Part shown: positions 1 to 8,481 of the stretch, piece by piece | How positions within the stretch are numbered: the stretch's first letter is position 1 | Layout of the letters: each line of letters opens with the position of its first letter | NCBI GenBank assembly: GCA_965224065.1 | Contig: CBDCYF010000005.1 | Coordinates: forward strand, 2,604,001 to 2,668,000 | Reading direction: 5' to 3' | Length of the DNA: 64,000 nucleotides | Source: JAOTZA01 sp965224065 | GTDB taxonomy: Bacteria; Acidobacteriota; Thermoanaerobaculia; Multivoradales; JAHEKO01 | Notes under the pieces: model-generated | What the model saw: the letters and a program-made list of their open reading frames with translations, nothing else | Told to the model about the DNA's origin: nothing | Databases searched by the model: none | Made by a program: the position numbers and the translations under genes

Positions 1-2026
1 ATCCGAGCGACAAGTCCTGTGCCGCTGGGCCGGTGACGCCGTCCTGCATGAAGGTGGTGGGCTGGTTGGGATCGAGGAGGCCGACGATCAGACCCCAATA
101 GTCGTCGTTCAACAGAATGGAGTCGACTTCGGCACCGGTGAACCCGAGAATAGTCGGGCCGGTGTAGAACGACGTGATCCCCGGAGCGCTGCCCACGCCC
201 GTGGCCGCGCCAAAGACGGAGTCGTTCAGACGGCCGAGATACTGGCCGCCGGTAACCAGGATCTGGAGCGACGGATCGACGTTCCAGGCAAAGGCCAGCC
301 GCGGTGAGACCTCGTCGAACGCGAAATTCTGGAAGGCCAGTGGGCTGTTGCTGGTGACGTCGTCGTAGCGTAGACCCACGTCGGCGCGGAACTTGCCGTT
401 CTTGAACGTGACCGTGTCCTGGACATAGAGCGCCAGGTTCTCGATCTCGTTGTTGCCACCCAGGGGCAAGGCCTCGGAGCGGCGCGCTAAGCCGACACAG
501 CCGGTGGTCGCGCTGAAGTTGGGGCAGTTGGGATCATCCGGCGCGTAGATGTTGAACGCGGAGTCGGGCCCCACCTCACCGGCGTAGGCGTCGGTGTTGA
601 GCAGGCGCAGGTAGTAGTCGGTCGGCGTCTGCTTGTTCTCGCCGCCGGTGATCGAGTTGACGTTCTGGATGCCGGCCTCGAGGAAGTGGCTGTTGCCACC
701 GGTCTCGAAGGCGTAGCTGATGTTGCCCGACTGGGTTTCGTTGTCCCGCAGATTTGGATCGGACGCATCCCACCAGTGGTTGTTCCAGAACGCAAACGGC
801 GTGCTGGTCCAGATCGGCGAGGGACCCGAGGGGTCGCCGCCCGACACGATCGAGACGGCCTTCTCGGTCGCTTGGACATCGGCAAAGAGCGACGGACTCA
901 GGACGCCCTGGTAGGCCAGGGTGTCGGTCTCGCGCGGATCGGCACGAACGCCGTTGGCGAACTTGAGATCGCCCGGCGGCAGCGCCGCGCGCCCCGACAC
1001 GGTGGCGTCGAACTCCAGGTGGCTGATGTCGAAGATGTGGTTGGCCGAGGGCGCAGCACGCAGCTTGCCCTGCCAGCGATCCTGGCTGGTGACCCGGGTG
1101 AAGGTCTCACCGGTCACCGAAGTGGTGAAGTCCTGCAAGCTGTCCGGCACGTCGCGGACGCCGCCAAACCACCACAGGCGGTCTTTCAAGACAAAGCCGC
1201 CGCCGGTCAACTGACGGACCTTGCGCAGGTCCTCCGAACGGCTCTCTTCAAAGGGTGTCTGACCGTCCCAGCTCTCACGCCGGAACTCGGAGCGCAGCGT
1301 CGCCTCGTACTGGTTCGAGCCGGACTTGGTCACCGCGTTGATGACGCCGCCCTGGAACCGGCCGTAGCGGGCGCTGATGCCCGAAGTCAGAACCTGGACC
1401 TCCTCGACCGCGTCCTCCAGGAACAGGGTCGGGGCGGCGCCGAAAAACGGGTCCGAGACCTCGGCCCCATCCAGCATCACGACGGTGTCGGTGCCGGGGG
1501 CGCCGGAGATCGACGGGTTGGCGTTGGGGTTCGACGCCACGTTGGGCGCAAAGAAGGCGATGGTGTTGAGCGTCCGGTTGTTGATCGGAAGCTCCTCGAC
1601 CTCTTTCTCGTAGTCGAGCGATCCGCCCACGTGGGTGGTCTCGAGCGCCGTCGGCGCCGAGAAAACGGTGATTTCCTGGGTTACGGCTTCGCCGGGGGCG
1701 AGCTCTACCTTGAGCGGGTAGGTCTCACCTACGCCCAGACGAAAGCTCAGGACCTGCGGCTGGAAGCCGACCGCAACCACCGCGACGGTGTAGTCGCCGA
1801 CCTGAAGACCGGTCAGACGGTATACGCCCGCGTTGTTGGTGTCGCCTTCCCACTCCAGACCCAGGTCGGTCGAGCTCACGGTCACGGTGGCGCCGGAGAC
1901 GGCACTGCCGTCTTCCTGCTGCACGACCGAGACGTTGACTCCACCCGTGGTACGGGCCTGGGCGTTGACGACCGCCGGAGCGATCACCAGGCCGACCAAG
2001 GCAAGTGCTAAGTAAAACTTTTTCAT
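1..2026 (-). CDS. TonB-dependent receptor with carboxypeptidase-regulatory N-terminal domain (Oar-like), 3' end cut off by the window
   Basis: An outer-membrane receptor, 675 codons visible, running off the window start so the end of the barrel is missing. The ATG at 2026 follows a strong TGAGGAGG ribosome site. A signal peptide ends near NAQA. Residues about 25-115 look like a carboxypeptidase-regulatory (CarboxypepD_reg) beta-sandwich, followed by a plug with the motifs SGAPGTDTVVMLDG and GRFQGGVINAVTKSGSN, then barrel strands. Receptors of this Oar-like layout are greatly expanded in Acidobacteriota and import large or unknown ligands; no substrate can be read from the sequence. The reading frame is open to the edge. 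A long plus-strand frame over 686-2011 is an antisense shadow. Confidence 0.93.
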   Translation of the reverse strand, partial: MKKFYLALALVGLVIAPAVVNAQARTTGGVNVSVVQQEDGSAVSGATVTVSSTDLGLEWEGDTNNAGVYRLTGLQVGDYTVAVVAVGFQPQVLSFRLGVGETYPLKVELAPGEAVTQEITVFSAPTALETTHVGGSLDYEKEVEELPINNRTLNTIAFFAPNVASNPNANPSISGAPGTDTVVMLDGAEVSDPFFGAAPTLFLEDAVEEVQVLTSGISARYGRFQGGVINAVTKSGSNQYEATLRSEFRRESWDGQTPFEESRSEDLRKVRQLTGGGFVLKDRLWWFGGVRDVPDSLQDFTTSVTGETFTRVTSQDRWQGKLRAAPSANHIFDISHLEFDATVSGRAALPPGDLKFANGVRADPRETDTLAYQGVLSPSLFADVQATEKAVSIVSGGDPSGPSPIWTSTPFAFWNNHWWDASDPNLRDNETQSGNISYAFETGGNSHFLEAGIQNVNSITGGENKQTPTDYYLRLLNTDAYAGEVGPDSAFNIYAPDDPNCPNFSATTGCVGLARRSEALPLGGNNEIENLALYVQDTVTFKNGKFRADVGLRYDDVTSNSPLAFQNFAFDEVSPRLAFAWNVDPSLQILVTGGQYLGRLNDSVFGAATGVGSAPGITSFYTGPTILGFTGAEVDSILLNDDYWGLIVGLLDPNQPTTFMQDGVTGPAAQDLSLG

Positions 2027-2200
2027 TCAGTTCCTCCTCAAGTGGATAAACGCATCCACGTGACTTCGTTGTTTTTGCGACCCTCGAGGGAGGTAGCACG
2101 CTCGAAGCGCGCCACCGGTCTCCAGAGGCCCAAGAGCAAGGTCAGTGCCACGCCCTGGAACCGCCCGGAAACTGCGTGCGGCGGCACGCTTTCCGTGGAG

Positions 2201-2233
2201 TTATGAGACTCGATCCCAGGAATTATGAGACTC
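2201..2233. promoter_or_regulatory. Direct repeat TTATGAGACTC x2, possible operator
   Basis: The 11-mer TTATGAGACTC occurs at 2201-2211 and again at 2223-2233, a 22-bp period (about two helical turns). It lies about 175 bp upstream of the receptor gene that starts at 2026 on the minus strand, in the 334-bp gap 2027-2360. Such spacing suits a dimeric regulator, but no regulator is adjacent. Apart from this pair and the terminator at 2307-2336, I see nothing in the gap. Confidence 0.3.
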
Positions 2234-2306
2234 AGTCCACGCCGCCGGATCCAAGGCTCGTGAATCTGAATCGCTCGGTTTTTCTTGGCCGGCTGGGCTG
2301 TAGAAA

Positions 2307-2336
2307 TAAAAAAAGGCACCGGCCGAAGCCGGTGCC
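2307..2336 (-). terminator. Rho-independent terminator of the 23-residue-repeat protein gene
   Basis: On the minus strand a perfect 9-bp stem, GGCACCGGC / GCCGGTGCC (2315-2323 and 2328-2336) with a 4-nt loop, is followed by a T-rich run (2307-2314). It lies 25 bp after the stop codon at 2361. Confidence 0.85.
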
Positions 2337-2360
2337 AGAAGAAGTCGATCGGATCGGATT

Positions 2361-3878
2361 CTACGAAGTCGACTCGATCCCCAGACGCTGGAGCGTCTCG
2401 AGGGTCAGGAAGCCCTCCGGCAGCCCGACACTCCGCTGGAACGATTCGACCGCGGCGAGGGTCTGGTTGCCCAGGACACCGTCGACCGAGCCCGGGTTGA
2501 AGCCCTTGTCCTGCAGCGCGCGCTGCACGGCGGAGATCAGCGACCGGGTGGCGTTGGTGTCACAAACGATCTGACGCCACTGCATGGCGCCGTCGGAGAC
2601 CTTGGCGGTCTTGGTGACGGTAGCGTACTCGGCCGGAATCTCGATCGTCTTGACCTCGGCCGGGGCGACCTGCTTGAGGACCTTGACGGTCTTGTACTCG
2701 GCCGGGATCTCGACCGTGCGGGTCTGGGGCGCCATCGCGACGACCTGACGCTTGACGGTCTCGTACTCGGCGGGGATCTCGATGGTACGGGTCTTTGGAC
2801 CCTCGACGAGGACCTGTTTCTTGACCGTCTTGTACTCGGCGGGGATCTCGATGGTGCGGGTCTTTGGACCTTCGACCATCACCTGCTTTTTGACCGTCTT
2901 GTATTCGGCGGGGATCTCGATGGTGTGGGTCTTTGGACCTTCGACCATCACCTGCTTTTTGACCGTCTTGTACTCGGCGGGGATCTCGATGGTGCGGGTC
3001 TTGGGACCTCCGACCATCACTTGCTTTTTGACCGTCTTGTACTCGGCGGGAACCTCGACCTCCTGGGTCGTAGCGGCGGCCTTGAGGACGCGCTTCCGGA
3101 CGGTCTTATAAACCGCGGGCTCTTCGACGAGGCACATGATCTCGCCGGTCGCCTCGTTGACGCGCTCGACGTTGCCGCGACCCTTTCTCCACGCCACCGT
3201 GGCCGGCTTGACCATGATGGTCTCCTCGACCCAGTCATACTGGGCGGGAACCTCGACGACCTTGGTGGTCGCCGGCTTGACCAGAATGTTCTCCTCGCGC
3301 CAGTCGTACTGGGCCGGCACGACCTCGAGACGCGAGGACGCTTCCTTGACCAGGACCTGCTCTTCGACCCAGTCGTACTTTGCGGGGATGACCTCGAGGC
3401 GGCTCGAGGCCTCCTGGACGAGGACCTGCTCTTCGACCCAGTCGTACTTGGCGGGGATGACTTCGAGACGGCTCGAGGCTTCCTGGACGAGGACCTGCTC
3501 CTCGACCCAGTCGTACTTGGCCGGCATGACTTCGATACGCGAGGAGGCCTCCTTGATCAGGACGCGGTCGTCGGCTGCGTCGTGATCCATCGATTCGGCG
3601 GTCCACTCGTACTTACCGGGGATGACCTCGAGACGACTCGAGGCCTCTTTCACCAGGACCTGCTCTTCGACCCACTCGTAGCGCGCCGGGGTGACCTCCA
3701 CGCGTGAGGAGGCCTCTTTGACGAGGACGTTCTCGGTCTGGTTCTCGAATGTCGGCGGCGCAAAGACGCGCGCGTAGCATTCGCCCGGCTTGGCGTTGGG
3801 GGGCAGCTCGGTCATCTGCGCCGTCATCGGGGCGGCGAGCAGCAAAACGGCTGCGGTCAAAAGATAGCTTCTCTTCAT
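2361..3878 (-). CDS. Exported 23-residue-repeat protein with C-terminal peptidoglycan-binding domain
   Basis: A 505-residue exported protein. The ATG at 3878 is chosen over an upstream in-frame start because it follows GGAGAAGGAA and opens a clean signal peptide (MKRSYLLTAAVLLLAAP). The mature chain is about 14 tandem repeats of 23 residues. The first half uses E-V-I-P-A-K-Y-D-W-V-E-E-Q-V-L-V-x-E-A-S-S-R-L; the second half switches to E-I-P-A-E-Y-K-T-V-K-K-Q-V-M-V-E-G-P-K-T-R-T-I. The second unit carries a 9-residue Asp/His-rich insertion, and a 40-residue Cys-containing linker joins the two repeat types. The last ~65 residues resemble a PG_binding_1 domain (AVQRALQDKGF, VDGVLGNQTLAAVESFQ). 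Probably an extended periplasmic or cell-wall-bound fibre; the function is unknown. It has its own terminator. Confidence 0.9.
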   Translation of the reverse strand: MKRSYLLTAAVLLLAAPMTAQMTELPPNAKPGECYARVFAPPTFENQTENVLVKEASSRVEVTPARYEWVEEQVLVKEASSRLEVIPGKYEWTAESMDHDAADDRVLIKEASSRIEVMPAKYDWVEEQVLVQEASSRLEVIPAKYDWVEEQVLVQEASSRLEVIPAKYDWVEEQVLVKEASSRLEVVPAQYDWREENILVKPATTKVVEVPAQYDWVEETIMVKPATVAWRKGRGNVERVNEATGEIMCLVEEPAVYKTVRKRVLKAAATTQEVEVPAEYKTVKKQVMVGGPKTRTIEIPAEYKTVKKQVMVEGPKTHTIEIPAEYKTVKKQVMVEGPKTRTIEIPAEYKTVKKQVLVEGPKTRTIEIPAEYETVKRQVVAMAPQTRTVEIPAEYKTVKVLKQVAPAEVKTIEIPAEYATVTKTAKVSDGAMQWRQIVCDTNATRSLISAVQRALQDKGFNPGSVDGVLGNQTLAAVESFQRSVGLPEGFLTLETLQRLGIESTS

Positions 3879-4011
3879 TTCCTTCTCCTTGAAACGGTTC
3901 AGACGGAAGAAAAATAAGCTCCGGAACGGAGCCGTAACTAAACTGGACGGTAGAGTTATTTCATGCACCAAAGCGCATGTCCACGGTTAAGAAACCTACT
4001 AATGTCGGGGG

Positions 4012-4908
4012 CTAGTTGGGCGGATTCTCGCCCTCGCCGAGCTCTTCCCAGAGCTCTTCCAGCAGCTTGCGGCGGCGCCGTTTTTTCCAGCCCGCCAGCA
4101 GGGTCAGGCCGACGATGCCGAGCCAGAGAGCAAAGGAGCTGGTGAGCAGCGGGACCCAGCGGTAGCCGATCGAGTGGCGGCGCCAGAAGGCGGACTCGGC
4201 GCGGTCGATGGACGCGCCGACCGAGCGGCGGAAGGCCTCGTCGAAAGACAGGCCGGAAGCTCGCCGGGCCAAGATGTCCCGCGCCGCCGACGGTCTCGAT
4301 CCCCGCATGAGGTCGCGGACAAAGGCGCCGGACAGGGCGTAGGCGCGGGCGACCTCGAGCCGGGACGACGAGAACTTGGCGTCGAGCTCCCGGAGCGAAG
4401 TGTCGGCGTCCAGAGTCGCGGCTACCGTGAGCCACGAGCGGTCGTCGAGGCTCCACCGGCCGGATCCGACCATCGCCAAGCCTTCGTTGAACCAGCGCGG
4501 GACATCCTGAAAGCCGGAGGCCCGGGCGATCAGCACGTGGGCGATCTCGTGGAGCAGGACCTCTTCGAGCGAGTCGTGCGGATAGGACGGACTGCGTTCC
4601 GGGAAGAGAACGACCGTCGAAAGCGGTCCATAGGCCATGCCGGCGACCCAAGACGGTGTTCCGGCCGCGATCGCGGAGGTCTCCGGCTCGAGGATCACGC
4701 GGATGGGCGGGTCGATCTCGGAGGCCCCGATGAGCTCCATCAGCCGTCGCAACCGCCGGGTGTCGAGATTTTCCAGCTGCCGTATGGTGGCGGCGAGCTC
4801 GGGCGGCGCCTCGAAGATCAAACCCGAGGTCTCCACGTTCTGCGCGTTCTGCGCCGGCGCGCGGGAGGCCGGGACGAGAAACAAGACCAGAAGAAGGACG
4901 GTCCGCAT
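4012..4908 (-). CDS. Membrane-anchored peptidase MA-like zinc metalloprotease
   Basis: A 298-residue protein with an N-terminal signal peptide (cleavage near APAQ) and one C-terminal transmembrane segment at about 252-272, followed by a basic then acidic cytoplasmic tail. The zinc site is H120-E121-I-A-H124, with the likely third ligand E142 in FNEGLA, the gluzincin pattern of the peptidase MA-like family. The catalytic domain would therefore face the periplasm, tethered to the inner membrane. The start is the first ATG of the frame. Substrate unknown. Transcribed on the same strand as the repeat protein, 133 bp upstream of it. Confidence 0.8.
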   Translation of the reverse strand: MRTVLLLVLFLVPASRAPAQNAQNVETSGLIFEAPPELAATIRQLENLDTRRLRRLMELIGASEIDPPIRVILEPETSAIAAGTPSWVAGMAYGPLSTVVLFPERSPSYPHDSLEEVLLHEIAHVLIARASGFQDVPRWFNEGLAMVGSGRWSLDDRSWLTVAATLDADTSLRELDAKFSSSRLEVARAYALSGAFVRDLMRGSRPSAARDILARRASGLSFDEAFRRSVGASIDRAESAFWRRHSIGYRWVPLLTSSFALWLGIVGLTLLAGWKKRRRRKLLEELWEELGEGENPPN

Positions 4909-4969
4909 CGCAGCCTCAGGCTAACCGCTGGGCGCCGGTCCGGCTCGCTTCGCACCAAAAATAGGTATC

Positions 4970-6406
4970 GTGGGGCGGGTGAGCCTTTTCGAGTGGCTGG
5001 TGCTTCTGGCGGTGGGCTTGACCGCACTCGTGGCGGCCGGGCACGCGCTGCTTCACAAGCGGGATCCGCGGGCCGCTCTGGGTTGGATCGCCGTCTGCCT
5101 GACCTTCCCGGTGGTGGGGTCGCTCTTCTATTTCTTTTTTGGCGTCAACCGGGTGGTCACCCGCGCCAAACGGCTGGGATCGCGCTGGACCGAGAGCCTG
5201 GAAGTGGTCCATCCGGGGACCTCGGTGGCGGAGCCGCTGGGTCCGGGAGCCAAAGAGATCCCGGGGGAGCTGCGCGAGCTGGTGCGGATCTCGGACGCGG
5301 TGACCCGGCGCCCGCTTCTGGGTGGCAACCGGGTCGAGCCGTTGCACTGCGGCGAGGAGGCCTATCCCCCGATGCTCGAGGCGATCGAAACCGCGTCGGC
5401 GAGCGTCTATCTGAGCACCTACATCTTTGACAGCGACGAGACCGGGCGGCGGTTTCTCTACGCGCTCGAGAGGGCGCACCGTCGTGGGGTTCGGGTGCGG
5501 GTGTTGATCGACGGTGTCGGCGAGCTCTACTCGTGGCCGCGGGCGGGGAAGATCCTGGCCGGCCTGGGAGTACCGGTGGCTCGATTTCTGCCCCCCCGGC
5601 TGCTGCCGCCGGCGTTTCACGTCAACCTGCGCAGCCACCGGAAGATCCTGACGGTGGACGGGCGCGTCGGCTTTACCGGTGGGATGAACCTGGGCGGTCG
5701 CCACCTGGCCGCGGCAAAGCGCTCGTCGTCGATCGATCTGCACTTCCGGCTCACCGGGCCGATCGTGGCACAGCTCGAACAGGTGTTCCGGCGGGATTGG
5801 TGGTTTGTCACCGATGAGCATCTCGACCCCTGCGACCCGATCGAGGCGGGCGCCGGCGACGCCTTGTGCCGCACGGTGGTCGACGGACCAAACGAGGATC
5901 TCGACAAATTGCTGACGATCATCATCGGTGCGGTGTCCGTAGCGCGCAATCGTGTAGCCATCATGACGCCGTACTTTCTGCCGCCGCGCGAGCTGATGGC
6001 GGCGCTCGAAGCGGCGGCCCTTCGCGGGGTGGACGTCTGCGTTCTGCTGCCGGCCAAGAACAATCTCCCGTACATGCATTGGGCGACCCGCAACCAGCTC
6101 TGGGAGCTGGTCCGGCGGGGTGTCCGGGTGCTCTACCAACCGCCGCCGTTTGTACACACAAAACTCCTGCTGGTCGACGAGCACTATGTGCAGGTCGGCT
6201 CGGCCAACCTCGACCCGCGCAGCTTGCGGCTCAACTTCGAGATCGCCGTCGAGGTGTTCGACCGGAGCGTTGCGTCCGCGCTCGGGGATCACTTTGCGGA
6301 CGTGCGCTCGAGGTCGAAACCGATCGGACTCGAGACCCTCGAGGGCCGCTCCCTGCCGGCCCGGCTGCGAGACGCCGCGGCCTGGCTGTTCTCACCGTAT
6401 CTCTGA
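4970..6406 (+). CDS. cls: Cardiolipin synthase (phospholipase D superfamily)
   Basis: About 478 residues, the usual length of ClsA-type enzymes, which condense two phosphatidylglycerol molecules into cardiolipin at the inner membrane. Two N-terminal transmembrane helices (about 6-25 and 36-57) precede two PLD half-sites: H223-R-K225...D230 and H396-T-K398...D403, each followed by the expected G-x-x-N (GGMN, GSAN). The start is a GTG; GTG at 4970 and GTG at 4979 are both possible and no ribosome site decides between them. It is divergent from the metalloprotease gene, with 61 bp between. Confidence 0.93.
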   Translation: MGRVSLFEWLVLLAVGLTALVAAGHALLHKRDPRAALGWIAVCLTFPVVGSLFYFFFGVNRVVTRAKRLGSRWTESLEVVHPGTSVAEPLGPGAKEIPGELRELVRISDAVTRRPLLGGNRVEPLHCGEEAYPPMLEAIETASASVYLSTYIFDSDETGRRFLYALERAHRRGVRVRVLIDGVGELYSWPRAGKILAGLGVPVARFLPPRLLPPAFHVNLRSHRKILTVDGRVGFTGGMNLGGRHLAAAKRSSSIDLHFRLTGPIVAQLEQVFRRDWWFVTDEHLDPCDPIEAGAGDALCRTVVDGPNEDLDKLLTIIIGAVSVARNRVAIMTPYFLPPRELMAALEAAALRGVDVCVLLPAKNNLPYMHWATRNQLWELVRRGVRVLYQPPPFVHTKLLLVDEHYVQVGSANLDPRSLRLNFEIAVEVFDRSVASALGDHFADVRSRSKPIGLETLEGRSLPARLRDAAAWLFSPYL

Positions 6407-6450
6407 GTTGCCCGTTGGCCAGTGGCTCTGTGCCAACTGGCGGAGTCGCT

Positions 6451-6610
6451 GCAACCCGGCGGATGCCCGGCAGGAACGCTGGGAGCCCGCGCGCATACGA
6501 AGGACCTGGCGGACTCCTTACGGTCCGCGCGGGCGGACAACGAGGCGCGAGCCCACCCGAGAAGTCTGGGTAGCTCGCGCCGTTTCCAGACGGGCATCCG
6601 CCGGGTTGTA
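6451..6610. repeat. Inverted-repeat element, copy A
   Basis: A 160-bp intergenic element bounded by an 18-bp perfect inverted repeat, CAACCCGGCGGATGCCCG at 6452-6469 and its complement at 6591-6608. A nested pair GGCGCGAGC / GCTCGCGCC lies inside. Copies B and C (18244-18407, 18440-18606) share the core but have different arms. No coding capacity. Confidence 0.8.
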
Positions 6611-6624
6611 GCTTTCTCCTACCG

Positions 6625-7062
6625 TCAGTCCAGAAACCGGCCGGTTACCTCGGGGGGTGGAATGGGGCAACTCTCGTGGCGTCCGAACCAACGGTATCGA
6701 TGGCGCGCGACCCAGCGGTAGACGAGGTCGCGCAGCGGCCGCGGCACGATGCGGAGCCACGACACGACGCGCCAGAGTCCTCCCACGACCGCCAGGCTGG
6801 TCAGCACGGCGGTGGAGCCGGCGTGGACGGTTTCGTCGTCGTCGCCGAGCCCGGTGACCAGGATCATCGAGTCGAGCGTTTCCGGAACACGGTGGCGCGC
6901 TCGCACTCCCGCCGCTGTCTCGCCTTGAAGCGGCGCAAAGAAGATCCGTTTCCGGCTGTCGATGCGGAGCAGAAACCGGACGCTCCGGTTGCACAGCGCG
7001 CACACGCCGTCGTAGAGAAGCAGGTGGCGGGTCGGGGCCGGCGTCTCGGTGGAAACACCCAC
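6625..7062 (-). CDS. DCC-family (DUF393) thiol-disulfide oxidoreductase
   Basis: A 145-residue protein with the family signature near the N-terminus, YDGVCALC (a C-x2-C thioredoxin-like redox pair), and the family's conserved second half (WLRIVPRPLRDLVYRWVARHR). DCC proteins are small cytoplasmic thioredoxin-fold proteins of poorly defined redox role. The gene stands alone between inverted-repeat element A and the divergent hydroxylase cluster. ATG at 7062; the C-terminus reads PEVTGRFLD. Confidence 0.88.
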   Translation of the reverse strand: MGVSTETPAPTRHLLLYDGVCALCNRSVRFLLRIDSRKRIFFAPLQGETAAGVRARHRVPETLDSMILVTGLGDDDETVHAGSTAVLTSLAVVGGLWRVVSWLRIVPRPLRDLVYRWVARHRYRWFGRHESCPIPPPEVTGRFLD

Positions 7063-7110
7063 GTTCGAGAGTCTAGCCCGGGCCGCTCACCTGCTACGAT
7101 TCCAGCGTTC

Positions 7111-7986
7111 ATGAAGCCTCCGGCATTTGACTATCTCGCCCCTGAGAGCCTCGAGGGCGCGCTGGACGCCCTCACGCAGCACGGCTACGACGCCAAGATA
7201 CTCGCCGGCGGACAGAGCCTCATCCCGCTGCTCAATTTTCGCCTCGCGCAACCGGGGATTCTGATCGATCTCAACCGGGTCACGGGTCTGGACACGATCC
7301 GTCGCGACGAGGCCGGCAATCTCCGGATCGGCGGCATGGCCCGCGTCGGCGCCCTCGAACGCGATCCGCTGGTCGCCCAGCACGCGCCGTTGCTCTTTGA
7401 GACCGTCCCGCACATCGCCCATCCGCAGATTCGCAACCGGGGGACCATCGGCGGGAGCCTCGCGCACGCCGATCCGGCGGGTGAGCTGCCGGTGATCGCG
7501 GTGGCTTCGGGCGCCGAGCTCACGCTCAAGAGCTCGAGTGGCGTCCGGACGGTGCCGGCGGAGGATTTCTTTGTCGGCCTGATGACGACCGATCTCGCCC
7601 CCGACGAGATTCTGGTGGAGGTGTCGCTGCCGCCACTGCCACCGCGCACGGGGACGGCCTTTCTGGAGATCGCGCGCCGCCACGGGGACTACGCCCAGGC
7701 GGGGGTGGCGGTGGTCGTGACCTTGACCGAAGACGGTGGCGTCGCCGACGCCCGCCTGGTCTATCTGAGCGCCGGGGACGTGCCGACGCGGGCGCCACGG
7801 GCCGCGGAGCTGCTGCGACAAGAAGGTCTCTCGGACGAGACGATCGACCGGGCGGCACGTCTGGCGGCGGAAGAAGAGATCGAGCCAAGCGACGACATCC
7901 ACGCAACGGCGGCGTTCAAGCGCCACCTGGCGGGTGTGCTGACCAAGCGGGCGCTGAACGCCGCGGTCGAAAGGGCGCGCTCCTAG
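7111..7986 (+). CDS. Molybdenum hydroxylase FAD-binding (medium, CoxM/CutM-type) subunit
   Basis: A 291-residue FAD-binding subunit of a xanthine-dehydrogenase-family hydroxylase, passing electrons between the 2Fe-2S subunit and the external acceptor. Both FAD motifs are present: AGGQSLIPLLNFR (residues ~31-43) and the TIGGSLAHADPAGELP type. The ATG at 7111 matches the family N-terminus; upstream frame is non-coding. It is the first gene of the plus-strand catabolic cluster, 6 bp before the 2Fe-2S subunit. No large subunit follows it; the nearest candidate is at 23525. Confidence 0.94.
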   Translation: MKPPAFDYLAPESLEGALDALTQHGYDAKILAGGQSLIPLLNFRLAQPGILIDLNRVTGLDTIRRDEAGNLRIGGMARVGALERDPLVAQHAPLLFETVPHIAHPQIRNRGTIGGSLAHADPAGELPVIAVASGAELTLKSSSGVRTVPAEDFFVGLMTTDLAPDEILVEVSLPPLPPRTGTAFLEIARRHGDYAQAGVAVVVTLTEDGGVADARLVYLSAGDVPTRAPRAAELLRQEGLSDETIDRAARLAAEEEIEPSDDIHATAAFKRHLAGVLTKRALNAAVERARS

Positions 7987-7992
7987 CGGCTC

Positions 7993-8481
7993 ATGTCTCC
8001 GGTCGCGCCACACCGGATCACGGTGACGGTCAACGGCGAGACCTTCTCGCGGGAGGTCGAGCCCCGGCTTCTGCTCTCCGATTTTCTGCGCCAGGAGCTC
8101 GATCTCACCGGCACCCATGTGGGCTGCGAGCACGGCGTCTGCGGCGCCTGCACCGTGCAGCTCGACGGCGTTCCGGTGCGGTCGTGTCTGCTGCTGGCGG
8201 TCCAGGCCGACGGGCGTGAGCTGGCGACGGTGGAGGGGCTTGCGGCAGGACCGGACGATTTGAGCCCGCTCCAGGAGGCGTTCCGGGAGGCGCACGGCCT
8301 CCAATGCGGCTTCTGCACCGCGGGGATTCTGATGACGATGGGTCCGTTTCTCGCCGGCAACTCCGACCCGAGCGAGCGCGAGATCCGCGAGGCGCTGTCG
8401 GGGAACCTCTGCCGCTGCACCGGCTATCAGCACATCGTCGACGCGGTGAAGCTGGCGGCCGAGAAACAGCGCGCGGGATGA
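7993..8481 (+). CDS. Molybdenum hydroxylase 2Fe-2S (small, CoxS/CutS-type) subunit
   Basis: 162 residues. The N-terminal plant-ferredoxin-like domain holds one 2Fe-2S cluster (GCEHGVCGACTV plus a downstream Cys), and the C-terminal helical domain the second (LQCGFC and NLCRCTGY). It carries electrons from the molybdenum site to FAD. Its stop overlaps the next gene's ATG (ATGA at 8478), so it is translationally coupled to the amidase. Confidence 0.95.
   Translation: MSPVAPHRITVTVNGETFSREVEPRLLLSDFLRQELDLTGTHVGCEHGVCGACTVQLDGVPVRSCLLLAVQADGRELATVEGLAAGPDDLSPLQEAFREAHGLQCGFCTAGILMTMGPFLAGNSDPSEREIREALSGNLCRCTGYQHIVDAVKLAAEKQRAG

Noticed and set aside
686..2011. Long plus-strand open frame (441 codons) opposite the Oar-like receptor
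   Set aside because: Arg/Asp/Gly-rich antisense shadow of a clear receptor frame; long shadow frames are expected in high-GC genes.
2925..3707. Plus-strand Leu/Asp/Gly-rich repeat protein
   Set aside because: Mirror image of the 23-residue-repeat gene, which has a signal peptide, ribosome site and terminator on the minus strand.
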